Positions 15,355 to 24,104 of a stretch of 64,000 nt of DNA are shown here, piece by piece. The position numbers and the translations under genes were made by a program. The notes beneath the pieces are model-generated. The model was given only the letters and a program-made list of their open reading frames with translations, was not told where the DNA came from and did not search any database. This DNA comes from Rhizobium sp. NFR07 (GTDB taxonomy: Bacteria > Pseudomonadota > Alphaproteobacteria > Rhizobiales > Rhizobiaceae). Numbering within the stretch: the stretch's first letter is position 1; each line of letters begins with the position of its first letter. Location: the NCBI RefSeq assembly GCF_900111905.1, contig NZ_FOKM01000003.1, forward strand, positions 310,001-374,000. The letters are read 5' to 3'.

Positions 15355-16002
15355 TCAGGCTCCCGTCTTGGCCGCCGCGACGGCAGCCTTGATGTCGTCA
15401 CCGGTCGCCTTGCCGCCGATCAGCTGATCGACGATGGCGGATGCGGTGTCCTCGGCGATCTGGCCGACCTCGGTGAATGCCTTGGCCTTGATCTCGCCGA
15501 TGCGGGCTTCCGCAGCTGCCAGCTTCTCGGCCAGTTCCGCTTCGATCGCGGTGCGATCGGCGATGGCCTTGGTCTTGGCGGCTTCGCGGGCGGTCTCGGC
15601 AATGCCGTGGGCCTTGGAGCGGGCGGCAGCCAGTTCCTTTTCATAGGTCTCGACGGCAGCGTCGGCCTCGGCCTTCATGCGGCCGGCCTCTTCGAGGTCG
15701 CGGGCGATGCGGCCCTGGCGGTCCTCGATGATGCCACCGACGCGCGGCACGATGATCTTCTTCATGACGAAGTAGAAGATGCCGAAGGTAATAGCGAGCC
15801 ACAGAAGCTGCGATGCAAAGAAGGATGAGTCGAGCGGCGGGAACGGACCACTACCGTGCTCGTCGCCGTGGGCGACACCGGTTTCGGTATGCACTTCGCC
15901 AGCCGGGGCAGCATGCGGATCGGTCGCCGGAGCGGCGCCCGGTGCTGCAGGCGTTTCAGGAGCGGCCGGCGCGGTCTGCGCATGTGCCGAAGTCACGAAC
16001 AT
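15355..16002 (-). CDS. atpG: ATP synthase F0 subunit b'
   Basis: 215-residue second b-type stalk subunit, as found in photosynthetic bacteria and most alphaproteobacteria. The N-terminus is a long A/P/H-rich stretch (to about residue 50). The membrane segment [20 protein letters not shown] (about 62-81) and the dimerisation coiled coil follow. The start was set at the ATG 5 nt after GGAGG; another ATG and a GTG are directly upstream. Some databases call this gene atpF2 or atpX. The extended A/P-rich N-terminus is longer than in many relatives. Confidence 0.93.
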   Translation of the reverse strand: MFVTSAHAQTAPAAPETPAAPGAAPATDPHAAPAGEVHTETGVAHGDEHGSGPFPPLDSSFFASQLLWLAITFGIFYFVMKKIIVPRVGGIIEDRQGRIARDLEEAGRMKAEADAAVETYEKELAAARSKAHGIAETAREAAKTKAIADRTAIEAELAEKLAAAEARIGEIKAKAFTEVGQIAEDTASAIVDQLIGGKATGDDIKAAVAAAKTGA

Positions 16003-16081
16003 CATCACCTCCAGGTGAGTTCCAAATGCGAAGGATCACGGCGCGCGTCGAACGGCCGTGATCCGAAGTCCAGGTCCGATA

Positions 16082-16309
16082 TTAGACCACGAACAGGAGG
16101 AGCAGGGCTACGAGCAGCGAGAAGATGCCCAGAGCTTCCGTAACGGCGAAGCCGAAAACCAGACGGCCGAACTGGCTGTCAGCGGCAGACGGGTTGCGCA
16201 GGGCGCCAGAGAGGTAGCTGCCGAAGATGTTGCCGAGGCCGAGAGCCGTGCCGGCCATGCCAAAGCAAGCCAGACCTGCGCCGATGAACTTTGCTGCTTC
16301 CGCTTCCAT
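16082..16309 (-). CDS. atpE: ATP synthase F0 subunit c
   Basis: 75-residue proteolipid forming the rotating c-ring. Two membrane hairpins are separated by the polar loop (GALRNPSAAD, about residues 35-44). The essential carboxylate is Glu58 in FAVTEALGIF. The N-terminal glycine-rich helix (FIGAGLACFGMAGTALGLG) packs the ring. H+ rather than Na+ coupling is likely from the residues around Glu58, but that is inferred. Confidence 0.96.
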   Translation of the reverse strand: MEAEAAKFIGAGLACFGMAGTALGLGNIFGSYLSGALRNPSAADSQFGRLVFGFAVTEALGIFSLLVALLLLFVV

Positions 16310-16375
16310 GATGAACTCCTTGAATGGGTGTTGCGGCTGATGACTGACGCCTCAGGACGCCAATGGTGGTTATCC

Positions 16376-17128
16376 TTAGTGCCCGCCGGGGTGAACTGCG
16401 TCGTTCAGGTACATGCAGGTGAGTACCGCGAAGACGTAGGCCTGGAGGAAGGCGACGAGGAATTCGAGACCCGTCAGGGCGACGGCCATGGCGAGCGGCA
16501 GGATTGCGCCGCCAATGCCGAGTGCGCCGAGTGCTCCGAGCGAGCCGACAAAGCCCGCGAACACTTTCAGGGTGATGTGGCCGGCCAGCATGTTCGCGAA
16601 AAGACGAACGGAGAGCGAGATCGGACGCGACAGGAAAGAGATGATTTCGATGGCGACGACCAGCGGCAGAAGCGCGCCGGGAACACCGCTCGGCACGAAC
16701 AACTTCAGGAAGCCGAGGCCGTGCTTGTAGAAACCGTAGACCAACACCGTGCCGATGACGAGCATGGCCAGCGCGAAAGTGACGATGATCTGGCTGGTGA
16801 CGGTGAAGAAGTAAGGGAACATGCCGATCATGTTGGCGGTCAGCACGAACATGAACAGCGAGAAGACCAGCGGGAAGAACTTCATGCCATGGCTGCCGGC
16901 GCCTTCGCGCAGCATGTTGGCGATGAATTCATAGGACATCTCAGCGACGGACTGGGCGCGCGTCGGGATGAGGCTGCGCGAAGAAGTCGCGAAATAAAGG
17001 AAGCCGGCGGCGCAGGCCACGGTCGCAGTCATGAACAGGGAGGCGTTGGTGAAGGAGAGATCGACGCCGCCGATCTCGATCGGAACGATCTTGCTGATCT
17101 GGAACTGATGGATCGGATCGTTTGCCAC
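16376..17128 (-). CDS. atpB: ATP synthase F0 subunit a
   Basis: 250-residue proton-channel subunit with five or six membrane spans. The essential arginine lies in [15 protein letters not shown] (about residues 170-184). Other family segments are [18 protein letters not shown] near the N-terminus and [19 protein letters not shown] at the C-terminus. It occupies its normal place between atpI and atpE. Confidence 0.96.
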   Translation of the reverse strand: MANDPIHQFQISKIVPIEIGGVDLSFTNASLFMTATVACAAGFLYFATSSRSLIPTRAQSVAEMSYEFIANMLREGAGSHGMKFFPLVFSLFMFVLTANMIGMFPYFFTVTSQIIVTFALAMLVIGTVLVYGFYKHGLGFLKLFVPSGVPGALLPLVVAIEIISFLSRPISLSVRLFANMLAGHITLKVFAGFVGSLGALGALGIGGAILPLAMAVALTGLEFLVAFLQAYVFAVLTCMYLNDAVHPGGH

Positions 17129-17184
17129 CGTCTACCCTCTTTCATATGCCGCCCTTCGGCGGCTCAATTCAATATGGAAACAGG

Positions 17185-17544
17185 CTAGTGCCCGCTTCCC
17201 TTCCCGTCCTCGTCGCTCCGCTTCTCAAAGACCGGCGGCTGCGCCACCTTGCCCACAGAGCGAAGGACGTTCAAAACGCCTGCACAGAAACCAAGGAGAA
17301 GAAGAACGATCATCCCCCACGGCGACGTGCCGACAAGATAGTCCAAGCCATAACCCAGAACCGCGCCAACCGCGATGGCCGAGATGAATTCGGAGGAAAT
17401 CTTCAAGCCGAGGGCCATGCCCTTGCGACTTTCTTCAGATTGCGCGTCCCGCTTCGCCTCTGCCGCCTCTTCAGCCTTCCTGTCCGCCAATTCGGCCGAC
17501 AGGCGCTTCCGGCGCTCGTCCAGACCATCGCCACGGTCATCCAT
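17185..17544 (-). CDS. atpI: ATP synthase protein I
   Basis: 119-residue membrane protein thought to assist c-ring assembly or Mg2+ supply for the ATP synthase. The charged N-terminus (DERRKRLSAELADRK) is followed by two membrane spans, ISAIAVGAVLGYGLDYLVG and WGMIVLLLLGFCAGVLNVL. The ATG at 17544 lies 9 nt after GGAGG; a longer upstream frame exists but is unsupported. First gene of the operon, about 93 bases from the predicted transcription start. Confidence 0.9.
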   Translation of the reverse strand: MDDRGDGLDERRKRLSAELADRKAEEAAEAKRDAQSEESRKGMALGLKISSEFISAIAVGAVLGYGLDYLVGTSPWGMIVLLLLGFCAGVLNVLRSVGKVAQPPVFEKRSDEDGKGSGH

Positions 17545-17643
17545 CTGTCGCATCCTCCACCACCGGCCGCTCCCGTCCGGCTGAGCCAGACCACGGTTAG
17601 CGAGGGATTTCGCGCCTTCCGGCCCGTCTTTCAAGTCGCGCGC

Positions 17644-17675
17644 AACATAGTTTTGAGCGCCTTGCTAGTCAAGGC
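17644..17675 (-). promoter_or_regulatory. Predicted atp operon promoter with overlapping palindrome
   Basis: Read on the minus strand: TTGACT (17672-17667), a 17-nt spacer, then TATGTT (17649-17644), a good sigma70-type match for this GC-rich genome. A perfect 6-bp inverted repeat GCCTTG-N5-CAAGGC (17659-17675) covers the -35 element and could be an operator. Expected transcription start is near 17637. Confidence 0.6.
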
Positions 17676-17740
17676 GTTCGGCATGCTTCATCCAAGGTTA
17701 ATTAGGATAGGGAATTCAGCGGCTTAATGCCCGCTTACAG

Positions 17741-17762
17741 GCACCGGCGCTAAAACCGGTGC
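17741..17762. other. Hairpin between the cell wall hydrolase and atpI regions
   Basis: 7-bp stem GCACCGG (17741-17747) / CCGGTGC (17756-17762) with loop CGCTAAAA, 28 bases beyond the hydrolase stop. No T-run follows on the minus strand, so termination at this site is uncertain. Confidence 0.35.
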
Positions 17763-17790
17763 GGGAATCGGCGGCACGGGGGTGCGTGTA

Positions 17791-18993
17791 TCAGCTCCAA
17801 CCACCACCATAGGTACGGTAGAAGACATGCAGGCCGATGCGGCCGACCTTCTTCATCGTGCGCGCCCAGTTCGGCCGGACATAGACGGCATGGTAATGGG
17901 TGGAGGAACCGACTTCCGGCAGCCAGATCTTGCCGGCTGTGGTCGCCATCGCAACCTCCTTGGCCGTTTCCCAATGTTCCTGGGAGCGGATGCGGTCCTT
18001 GATGTTGTCGCAGGCGAAGGAGAACTGGCAACGGTTGCGCCAATCCTCGTTCTGGTAGACCACGTCGCAGATCGTGCTCGGATAAGCGGGATTGCGGACC
18101 CGGTTGAGGATGACCTGGGCGACAGCCGCCTGCCCTTTCACGGATTCGCCGCGCGCCTCGAAATAGATGCCCGAAGCGAGACATTGCTGCTGCTTGGGCG
18201 AGAAGGAATCCTCCGGCAGCGGGTTTGCGGCCCAGGCATGGTCTTCCGGCCCGATCGGCGGGATGAAGCGACCGGCATTCGGCTTGCCGAGAATCGCATC
18301 GAAGGGCGACTGGCGGGAGAAGTCAGGCTTCGGTGAAGCGTAGGCGGTCGCCAGGATGTCCGCCTGGTCATTGGTGACGAGGTCGGCGATCATCGGCGCA
18401 AGGCCCGGTTCCTTGATCTCATCCTTGCGGAAATAGAATTCGGCGAGTTCGACCGGCTGCTGGTCGTTGTCCGACTTGACGAAGGCCGTCATGTCCTCGT
18501 CGCCCGTGACCGGTGCCAGAAGTGCGGGCGTCGTGAGCGAGCTCGAGCGCTCCAGCACGGAGCCGGCGGAAAAGGCTCTCGGCGGCAGCATCGGCTCGAC
18601 GGCAACGACGCGGCCCTTCTTCTGGCCGCGGTTGACGCGGTCCTCGTCAGGTGTCTCTTCGCCAGGCTTGGTCTTGCCGGTCAGCGCCAGCTTCTCGCCA
18701 TCCGGCATCGCGATGCCGGCATCGCCACCAAGGATATCGGCGCCGCCCGGGAAGGCCAGCGAGGCGGTGTGCAGGGAACCGGCGGGCGACTGGGTGATCA
18801 CCATCCGCCAGCGGTCGGCCGAGCCGTTTACTCCATTAAGAAGGTCGGTCAGGTCGCCCTGAGATGGGACGGCGGGAAAAGCGAGCCACGAGGCAAGACC
18901 CAGAAGGGCCGGTGCGGCCAACCTGTCCCAACGCGGCAGGGACCTCTTACGCAGAACTCTCTTCGGACGCAAAACGGCAACTCCACAAGGCAA
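17791..18993 (-). CDS. SleB/CwlJ-type cell wall hydrolase
   Basis: 400-residue protein. A basic N-terminus and hydrophobic span (LAAPALLGLASWLAF, about residues 25-39) look like a signal anchor. A long low-complexity middle region follows. The C-terminal Hydrolase_2 domain (about 270-400) starts QQCLASGIYFEARGESVKGQ, where the glutamate of FEARGE is the catalytic acid of SleB-type lytic transglycosylases. It continues with GSSTHYHAVYVRPNW. It acts on peptidoglycan in the periplasm. Non-sporulating alphaproteobacteria use such enzymes for wall remodelling. Separately transcribed from atpI and kup. Confidence 0.85.
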   Translation of the reverse strand: MPCGVAVLRPKRVLRKRSLPRWDRLAAPALLGLASWLAFPAVPSQGDLTDLLNGVNGSADRWRMVITQSPAGSLHTASLAFPGGADILGGDAGIAMPDGEKLALTGKTKPGEETPDEDRVNRGQKKGRVVAVEPMLPPRAFSAGSVLERSSSLTTPALLAPVTGDEDMTAFVKSDNDQQPVELAEFYFRKDEIKEPGLAPMIADLVTNDQADILATAYASPKPDFSRQSPFDAILGKPNAGRFIPPIGPEDHAWAANPLPEDSFSPKQQQCLASGIYFEARGESVKGQAAVAQVILNRVRNPAYPSTICDVVYQNEDWRNRCQFSFACDNIKDRIRSQEHWETAKEVAMATTAGKIWLPEVGSSTHYHAVYVRPNWARTMKKVGRIGLHVFYRTYGGGWS

Positions 18994-19027
18994 GGACGGC
19001 TAACGACTATGCCTTGAGAGTGAATCA

Positions 19028-19048
19028 TTAACCTTGATGAGCGGTTAA
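19028..19048 (-). promoter_or_regulatory. Inverted repeat upstream of the cell wall hydrolase
   Basis: TTAACC (19028-19033), 9-nt spacer, GGTTAA (19043-19048), about 35-55 bases upstream of the hydrolase start. A GANTC site (GAATC, 19022-19026) adjoins it. The half-sites resemble TTAAC-type cell-cycle regulator half-sites, but the spacing does not fit the CtrA consensus TTAA-N7-TTAA. Operator function is speculative. Confidence 0.28.
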
Positions 19049-19170
19049 CGCCGAGGGGGAAAGCCTTGCCCGGCAGGCTTGTTCAGCACACGCGCACTTA
19101 ACAAGACCGTGAATGTTGCTTTGAGGACACGCCAGAGTGGGGTCGGCCGGGCTCGCTTTTAACGATCGGC

Positions 19171-21072
19171 CTAAATGATGACGTGGGAGCCGAGTTCGAC
19201 CACGCGGTTGGTCGGCAGGTGGAAATAATCCGAAGGATCGGTTGCCGTGTTGGCCATGGCGATGAACAGACGGTCCTGCCACATGGGCATGCCGGACGCC
19301 GCATCCGGCACCAACTTGCGACGGCCGAGATAGAAGGAGGTCGACATGATGTCGAACTTGAAGCCGGTCTTGCGCAGATAGGCGAGCGCTTGCGAAACGT
19401 TGTGCGACTGCATGAAGCCGAAGCGCAGTTCCACCAGGGTGAAACGCTCGGAAATCTTCTCGACATGATAACGCTGGTCCAGCGAGACGCGCGGCTTGTT
19501 GACCGTGCGGATCGTCAGGACGACGTTCTTTTCGTGCAGAACGTGGTTGTGCTTGATGTTGTGCAGCAGGGCGGCCGGCGCGGTTTCCGGATCGCTGGTC
19601 AGGAATATCGCGACGCCGGGGACGGAAACCGGGGCATGGTCGCTCTTCTTTTCCACCATGGGCACGAAGGTTGCGAGCGGCACGTCGATGCGGCGTGTCT
19701 TTTCGAACAGGATCGCCGTTCCACGCTTCCAGGTCAGCATGATGATGGTGAAGGCGATCGCCATCATCACCGGTACCCAGCCGCCATCATGGATCTTCAG
19801 AAGGTTCGCGCCGAGGAAGACGATTTCCAGCGCCAGAAGCGGCGCGAGCGTGGCGATCGCAACCGTCTGTGGCCATTTCCATTTCAACCGGACGAATTCG
19901 AAGGCCATTAGCGTGGTGACCACCATCGCGCCGGTGACGGAAATACCGTAGGCGGTGGCCAGCGCTTCCGAGCTTTCAAAGCCGAGCACGAGCGCGATGA
20001 CGCCGATCAAGAGCAGCGTGTTGACGCCAGGCAGGAAGATCTGCCCGGTATTGGTCTCGGAGGTGAAGAGGATCTGCATGCGCGGCAGGTAGCCGAGATG
20101 GATCGCCTGACGCACCAGCGAGAAGGCGCCGGTGATGACCGCCTGGCTGGCGATGATGGTGGCGGCGGTCGCGAGAATGACGACCGGCAGCAGCGCCCAT
20201 TCGGGGAACATCAGGTAGAAGGGATCGCTCATCGCTTCCGGGTGCTTTAGCACGAAGGCGCCCTGCCCCAGATAATTGAGCGTCAGCGCTGGGAAAACCA
20301 GCAGGAACCACGCCCACTGGATCGGCCGACGGCCGAAATGGCCGAGATCGGCGTAAAGCGCTTCGGCACCCGTGACCGTCAGGAAGACGGCGCCGAGCAC
20401 GATGATGCCGGCAAAGCCCTCGCGCAGCATGAATTCGATCGCATACCAGGGATTGAAGGCCAGGAGGATGCTGTAGTCATCGGCAATATGCATGACGCCA
20501 GCAGCGCCCATGACGATGAACCAGACCGCGGTGATCGGACCGAAGAATTTTGCCACCGCGCCGGTGCCCTTTGACTGGATGGCGAAAAGTGCCACGAGAA
20601 TGACGACGGAGATGGGCAGAACGGCGCTGTCGAGTGCCGGCGTCACCAGTTTCAGACCTTCGACGGCGGAAAGAACAGAGAGGGCGGGCGTGATCATCGC
20701 GTCGCCGAGAAAGAGCGCCGCGCCGATCAGGCCGAGCAGCATCAGCATGGCGCGCTGGCTTTTGGATGCCTTGGTGAGAAGTGCAAGCAGCGACAGCGTG
20801 CCACCTTCGCCGTCATTGTCTGCGCGAAGCAGGAAGAGGACGTATTTGATCGTGACGATCACCGTCAGCGTCCAGATCATCAGCGAGATCAGGCCGATGA
20901 TTTCCACATGGGTCACGCCGTCATTGGCGATCGGCTTCAACGCCTCGCGGAATGCGTAGAGCGGGCTCGTGCCGATATCGCCATAGACGACGCCGACCGA
21001 CCCGAGTGCCAGGGCAAACAGGCTGTGCGTCCGCGTCTTTTCAGCTGCGTGATGTTCTGCGGGATGACCCAT
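19171..21072 (-). CDS. kup: KUP-family potassium uptake protein
   Basis: 633-residue K+/H+ symporter. About 12 membrane spans occupy residues 15-450, starting [20 protein letters not shown] (the conserved family signature [10 protein letters not shown]). A cytoplasmic C-terminal domain (about 460-633) contains [10 protein letters not shown] and [16 protein letters not shown]. Length is normal. Monocistronic: flanked by its own gaps on both sides. Many rhizobia carry several kup paralogues, so this need not be the only K+ uptake system. Confidence 0.95.
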   Translation of the reverse strand: MGHPAEHHAAEKTRTHSLFALALGSVGVVYGDIGTSPLYAFREALKPIANDGVTHVEIIGLISLMIWTLTVIVTIKYVLFLLRADNDGEGGTLSLLALLTKASKSQRAMLMLLGLIGAALFLGDAMITPALSVLSAVEGLKLVTPALDSAVLPISVVILVALFAIQSKGTGAVAKFFGPITAVWFIVMGAAGVMHIADDYSILLAFNPWYAIEFMLREGFAGIIVLGAVFLTVTGAEALYADLGHFGRRPIQWAWFLLVFPALTLNYLGQGAFVLKHPEAMSDPFYLMFPEWALLPVVILATAATIIASQAVITGAFSLVRQAIHLGYLPRMQILFTSETNTGQIFLPGVNTLLLIGVIALVLGFESSEALATAYGISVTGAMVVTTLMAFEFVRLKWKWPQTVAIATLAPLLALEIVFLGANLLKIHDGGWVPVMMAIAFTIIMLTWKRGTAILFEKTRRIDVPLATFVPMVEKKSDHAPVSVPGVAIFLTSDPETAPAALLHNIKHNHVLHEKNVVLTIRTVNKPRVSLDQRYHVEKISERFTLVELRFGFMQSHNVSQALAYLRKTGFKFDIMSTSFYLGRRKLVPDAASGMPMWQDRLFIAMANTATDPSDYFHLPTNRVVELGSHVII

Positions 21073-21450
21073 ATGTTATCCGGCGCGAGGCCGGCCTTTC
21101 CAGCGGAAAAAGGGGATTATGCGGAGAGCTGCATGCGGTTGCGGGCAGGCGATCTTCCGGAATGCTATGCGACGAGGCTGCGTAGTCTTCATGTTCGGTC
21201 GGCGTCTTCGGCCCCTCGCCTGAATGCGGCGGAAGAGTTCGCTGGCTATCGACCTGTCGTCAGCGCGAGGCGCCTATAAAGTGCGCTTTTGCTGAAAGCA
21301 AGCGCAGGATTGCATGCCTCACCTGCCGAAAACACAAGGGCTGAGGGCGTTTTCAGACGAAACACGCAACCGGTGAAAAGCCTCGCAAGCACAGTGGCTC
21401 ATATTCATGTGACAGTCCGGGCGAAAGGCCGCGAGGCCCCCTGCCATATT
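21073..21450. other. Intergenic region kup / mrp (378 bp)
   Basis: No gene seen. It should contain the kup promoter (minus strand) and the end of the mrp transcript. Short imperfect hairpins are present: GCGCTTTTGCT/AGCAAGCGC near 21283-21305, and GGCC-GCGA-GGCC near 21428-21439. The latter is a weak candidate terminator for mrp, without a T-run. Confidence 0.6.
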
Positions 21451-22629
21451 CTATTCGAAGACGATGGAAGGCGCCTTGCGGCGCGAACCCTGCGAGAGCT
21501 GCGCCCAGACCTGGGCTGCGATGTCCTTGTAGATCTTCGAGATTTCATGCTCCGGATCGGCGTGGACGATCGGGTCGCCAAGGTCGGAACGCTCGCGGAT
21601 GTCCATGGTCAGCGGCACTTCGCCGAGGAAGGGAACCGCGATGCGATCAGCCTCGGCCCGGGCACCGCCATGGCCGAAGATGTCGTAGCGCTTGCCAGTA
21701 TCGGGCGCGAGGAAATAGCTCATGTTCTCGACGATGCCGAAAAGCGGAACCTCGACCTTTCTGAACATGGTGACCGCCTTGCGGGCATCGATGAGCGCCA
21801 GATCCTGCGGCGTCGAGACAATGACGGCGCCGGCCAGCGGTACCTGCTGGGCCATGGTCAGCTGGGCGTCACCCGTGCCCGGCGGCATGTCGACCACGAG
21901 AACATCAAGATCGCCCCAGGCGACTTCGCGCAGCATCTGCAAAAGCGCCGACTGGACCATCGGGCCGCGCCAGATCATCGCGGTTTCCTCGTCGACGAGA
22001 AAACCCATGGACATGGCCTTGAGGCCGTAGTTTTCCATCGGCTTGATCAGGCGGCCATCGATCTGTTCCGGCCGGCCGGAAAGCTTCAACAGGCGGGGCA
22101 CGGACGGGCCGTAGATGTCGGCATCGAGAATGCCGACGCGCAGACCATTGGCTTTCAGGCCAAGGGCGAAATTGACCGCGGTCGTCGACTTGCCGACCCC
22201 ACCCTTGCCCGATGCGACGGCAATGATCGCGCCGACGCCCGGTACGCCGGCCTTCACATTGGCCGGGCCGCGGCCCTGGCCGGGACCGCCGGCGGGCGCA
22301 TGCTGGTGACCGTGCGAATGACCATGAGCGGCCGCAGGTGTCGGCTGCGGCGCCTGGGATTGCGCCTGCGGAGAGGCCTTGCGGTCGGCAGTCAGGGTGA
22401 CGAGCGCGCCTTTGACGCCGGGAATAGATGTCACCGTCTTTTCCGCCGCAAGCCGCAGCGGCTCCAGCTGCTGGGCGCGGTCGGCCGGTACGGTGATCGA
22501 GAAATAGACCTTGGCATCGGAGATGAAAACGTCCGACACCATCTTGAGCGACACGATATCGCCTTCAAGATCGGGCCCCCGGACCTTGCCGAGCGCTGCG
22601 AGCACCTGGTCCTTGGTCACATCAGACAT
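21451..22629 (-). CDS. mrp: Mrp/ApbC-type P-loop ATPase, Fe-S cluster carrier
   Basis: 392-residue protein. An N-terminal MIP18-like domain (residues about 5-80: VLAALGKVRGPDLEGDIVSL) is followed by a His-rich linker (AHGHSHGHQHAP). The deviant Walker A ATPase domain contains VASGKGGVGKSTTAVNFALG, GILDADIYGPS and VVDMPPGTGD. The usual C-terminal CPxC pair of Mrp/Nbp35 proteins is replaced (SYFLAPDTGKRYDIFGHGG), so the shared 4Fe-4S site of the canonical scaffold is not present in that form. The start at 22629 has GAGGAG 6 nt upstream; the longer frame adds an unrelated hydrophobic extension. Confidence 0.9.
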   Translation of the reverse strand: MSDVTKDQVLAALGKVRGPDLEGDIVSLKMVSDVFISDAKVYFSITVPADRAQQLEPLRLAAEKTVTSIPGVKGALVTLTADRKASPQAQSQAPQPTPAAAHGHSHGHQHAPAGGPGQGRGPANVKAGVPGVGAIIAVASGKGGVGKSTTAVNFALGLKANGLRVGILDADIYGPSVPRLLKLSGRPEQIDGRLIKPMENYGLKAMSMGFLVDEETAMIWRGPMVQSALLQMLREVAWGDLDVLVVDMPPGTGDAQLTMAQQVPLAGAVIVSTPQDLALIDARKAVTMFRKVEVPLFGIVENMSYFLAPDTGKRYDIFGHGGARAEADRIAVPFLGEVPLTMDIRERSDLGDPIVHADPEHEISKIYKDIAAQVWAQLSQGSRRKAPSIVFE

Positions 22630-23034
22630 GTCGAACTCCTCATTCCTTACCCTTGGGTCCTGCCCGTGAGGCGCATCTCGCTTCGATCCGCCTTCAATCT
22701 TATTGCCGCTATATAGGAGTTGGCATGGGTAGGGAGCAAGACGGGCGAAGAGCAAGACAAGGCCGGAGCCAATAAAGATTAAAGCCGCCGTCCGGTCGGC
22801 TGCCATGGGGCGCACTGACCGGACGACGGCTTTTGCTTCGTTACGCCTCTTGGGGCGCTTTTTTCAGTCCCCTCTGGACCTGGCTCTATAGGAAGCACGA
22901 AACATGCCACACGGGAAGAGCCTGCTTTTGCCCAGGAAAAAGACATTTTCTCACTGCCTGCGGCTGCATAACGCGGCACCCTGGTGCCGCAACCACAAGC
23001 TTCATGCCCAAATCTTGGACAAACAACCTGTCGC
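22630..23034. other. Intergenic region mrp / LuxR-type gene (405 bp)
   Basis: No supported gene. It holds a strong terminator-like hairpin (22781-22833, listed separately) and a perfect 7-bp hairpin GCGGCAC-CCTG-GTGCCGC (22973-22990) shortly after the LuxR-type gene's stop. The mrp promoter should lie near 22650-22750. Confidence 0.6.
22781..22835 (-). terminator. Terminator-like hairpin downstream of the LuxR-type gene
   Basis: 17-nt arms (22781-22797 and 22817-22833) pair with one mismatch: AAAGCCGCCGTCCGGTC against GACCGGACGACGGCTTT, with a 19-nt loop. Both outer flanks are T-rich when read outward (TTTAATCTTTATT on the minus strand, TTTTGCTTCGTT on the plus). It is about 200 bases beyond the regulator's stop, so it probably isolates mrp from upstream transcription. 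Confidence 0.65.
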
Positions 23035-23766
23035 TTACTTGATAAGCCCGACGCGCAGGGCCTTGGCCACGGCCTGGGTGCGGTTGACGGTGTCGAGCTT
23101 CTTGGCGGCACGGTTGAGGTAATGATTGACCGTATGCTCCGAGAGACCGAGGATATCGGCGATCTCCGCACTGGTCTTGCCGGCGGCGGTCCAGTTGAGA
23201 CAATCGGTCTCGCGCTCGGTCAGGACCTCGCCGGGGCGGATGTCCGCCTTGCGGAAGTCCGCCAGCCGCTCGTAGACATGAGCCGAGACATACATCAGCT
23301 CCATCATCTGCTGGACCGACGGGACGGGACGCGTGCCGCCGAAAGCGATGGCTCCGCGCTTGCCGGTAGCATCGTGAACGGGGAAATAGGCACCGCGGGC
23401 GATGCCGAAGCGGCCGAAAATCTCGCGGAGATTGGCGTTGCTCTCCGCCGGACGGTCGTTCTCGAGATCGAAGATGAAGGGCAGCGTCGAACGGCGAAGA
23501 TGCTGCAGCACGAAGCTCGTCTTGCCGAGCCCTTCACGATCGAAGAGTGCGGTCAGTTCGGCCGGCCAGTTGGTGATGATCGTGTTGCCGGCGAGCTCCA
23601 TCGCGGTCGGCGGCGGCAGGTTCAGTACCATGAATGTCCGGAAGTCATAGAACTCCGTCAGTTTCTTCATGAAGCGAAAGACGTCGAATTGCGTGTCGAG
23701 ACCCGAGAGCTCCCCGACATCTACACCAAAGCCAGACAGTTCAGCGGCTTTTTCCGTTTTGGACAT
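23035..23766 (-). CDS. LuxR-family transcriptional regulator (solo)
   Basis: 243 residues. N-terminal autoinducer-binding-like domain (about 20-165). C-terminal LuxR HTH: LTERETDCLNWTAAGKTSAE, IADILGLSEHTVNHYLNRAA and KKLDTVNRTQAVAKAL (about 180-240). The HTH is canonical. In the ligand pocket the tryptophan region (IITNWPAELTALFD) is recognisable, but the DP pair that holds the acyl-homoserine lactone amide in TraR/LasR appears as TS. Ligand binding may therefore differ or be absent. No luxI-type synthase is in the window. Targets unknown. Confidence 0.85.
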   Translation of the reverse strand: MSKTEKAAELSGFGVDVGELSGLDTQFDVFRFMKKLTEFYDFRTFMVLNLPPPTAMELAGNTIITNWPAELTALFDREGLGKTSFVLQHLRRSTLPFIFDLENDRPAESNANLREIFGRFGIARGAYFPVHDATGKRGAIAFGGTRPVPSVQQMMELMYVSAHVYERLADFRKADIRPGEVLTERETDCLNWTAAGKTSAEIADILGLSEHTVNHYLNRAAKKLDTVNRTQAVAKALRVGLIK

Positions 23767-24104
23767 CTGCTACTTCTTTGTTCCACCGCGTGAGGTGATG
23801 CGCCCGTTAAGGCTCGAATCGATAGGGGGATCTTCGATAGAAATCTAGCAGGAGATGAGAGAAAAGTTGCAAGCTCTTTTCCTTCTCCCGTATGGAGTGC
23901 CTCGTGGACTGCAAGCTTCCACTTGAGACTTGAAAGAGATGTTAATTTCTACGGCCACCCCGTCGAAGATGCTGACATTTTATCGCTTTTAATCGGATTC
24001 GCAGCTTTGCGCATCTCTGTTGACCATTTTCCTGGGGATGACATCTTGTCAGCCCATCCGCCGAGCCCTGCCAGGCACAGCGGAAAAACATAGGCGAGGA
24101 AAAA
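23767..24104. other. Divergent intergenic region, LuxR-type gene / SMP-30 gene (338 bp)
   Basis: No gene seen. It must contain the promoters of both divergent genes. A TTGACC is present near 24020, but no well-spaced -10 could be settled on. AT content is higher around 23940-24000 than in the surrounding coding sequence. Confidence 0.5.

Noticed and set aside
19028..19048. CtrA-binding site upstream of the cell wall hydrolase
   Set aside because: The inverted repeat has TTAAC half-sites, but not the direct TTAA-N7-TTAA arrangement; kept only as an unspecific inverted repeat.
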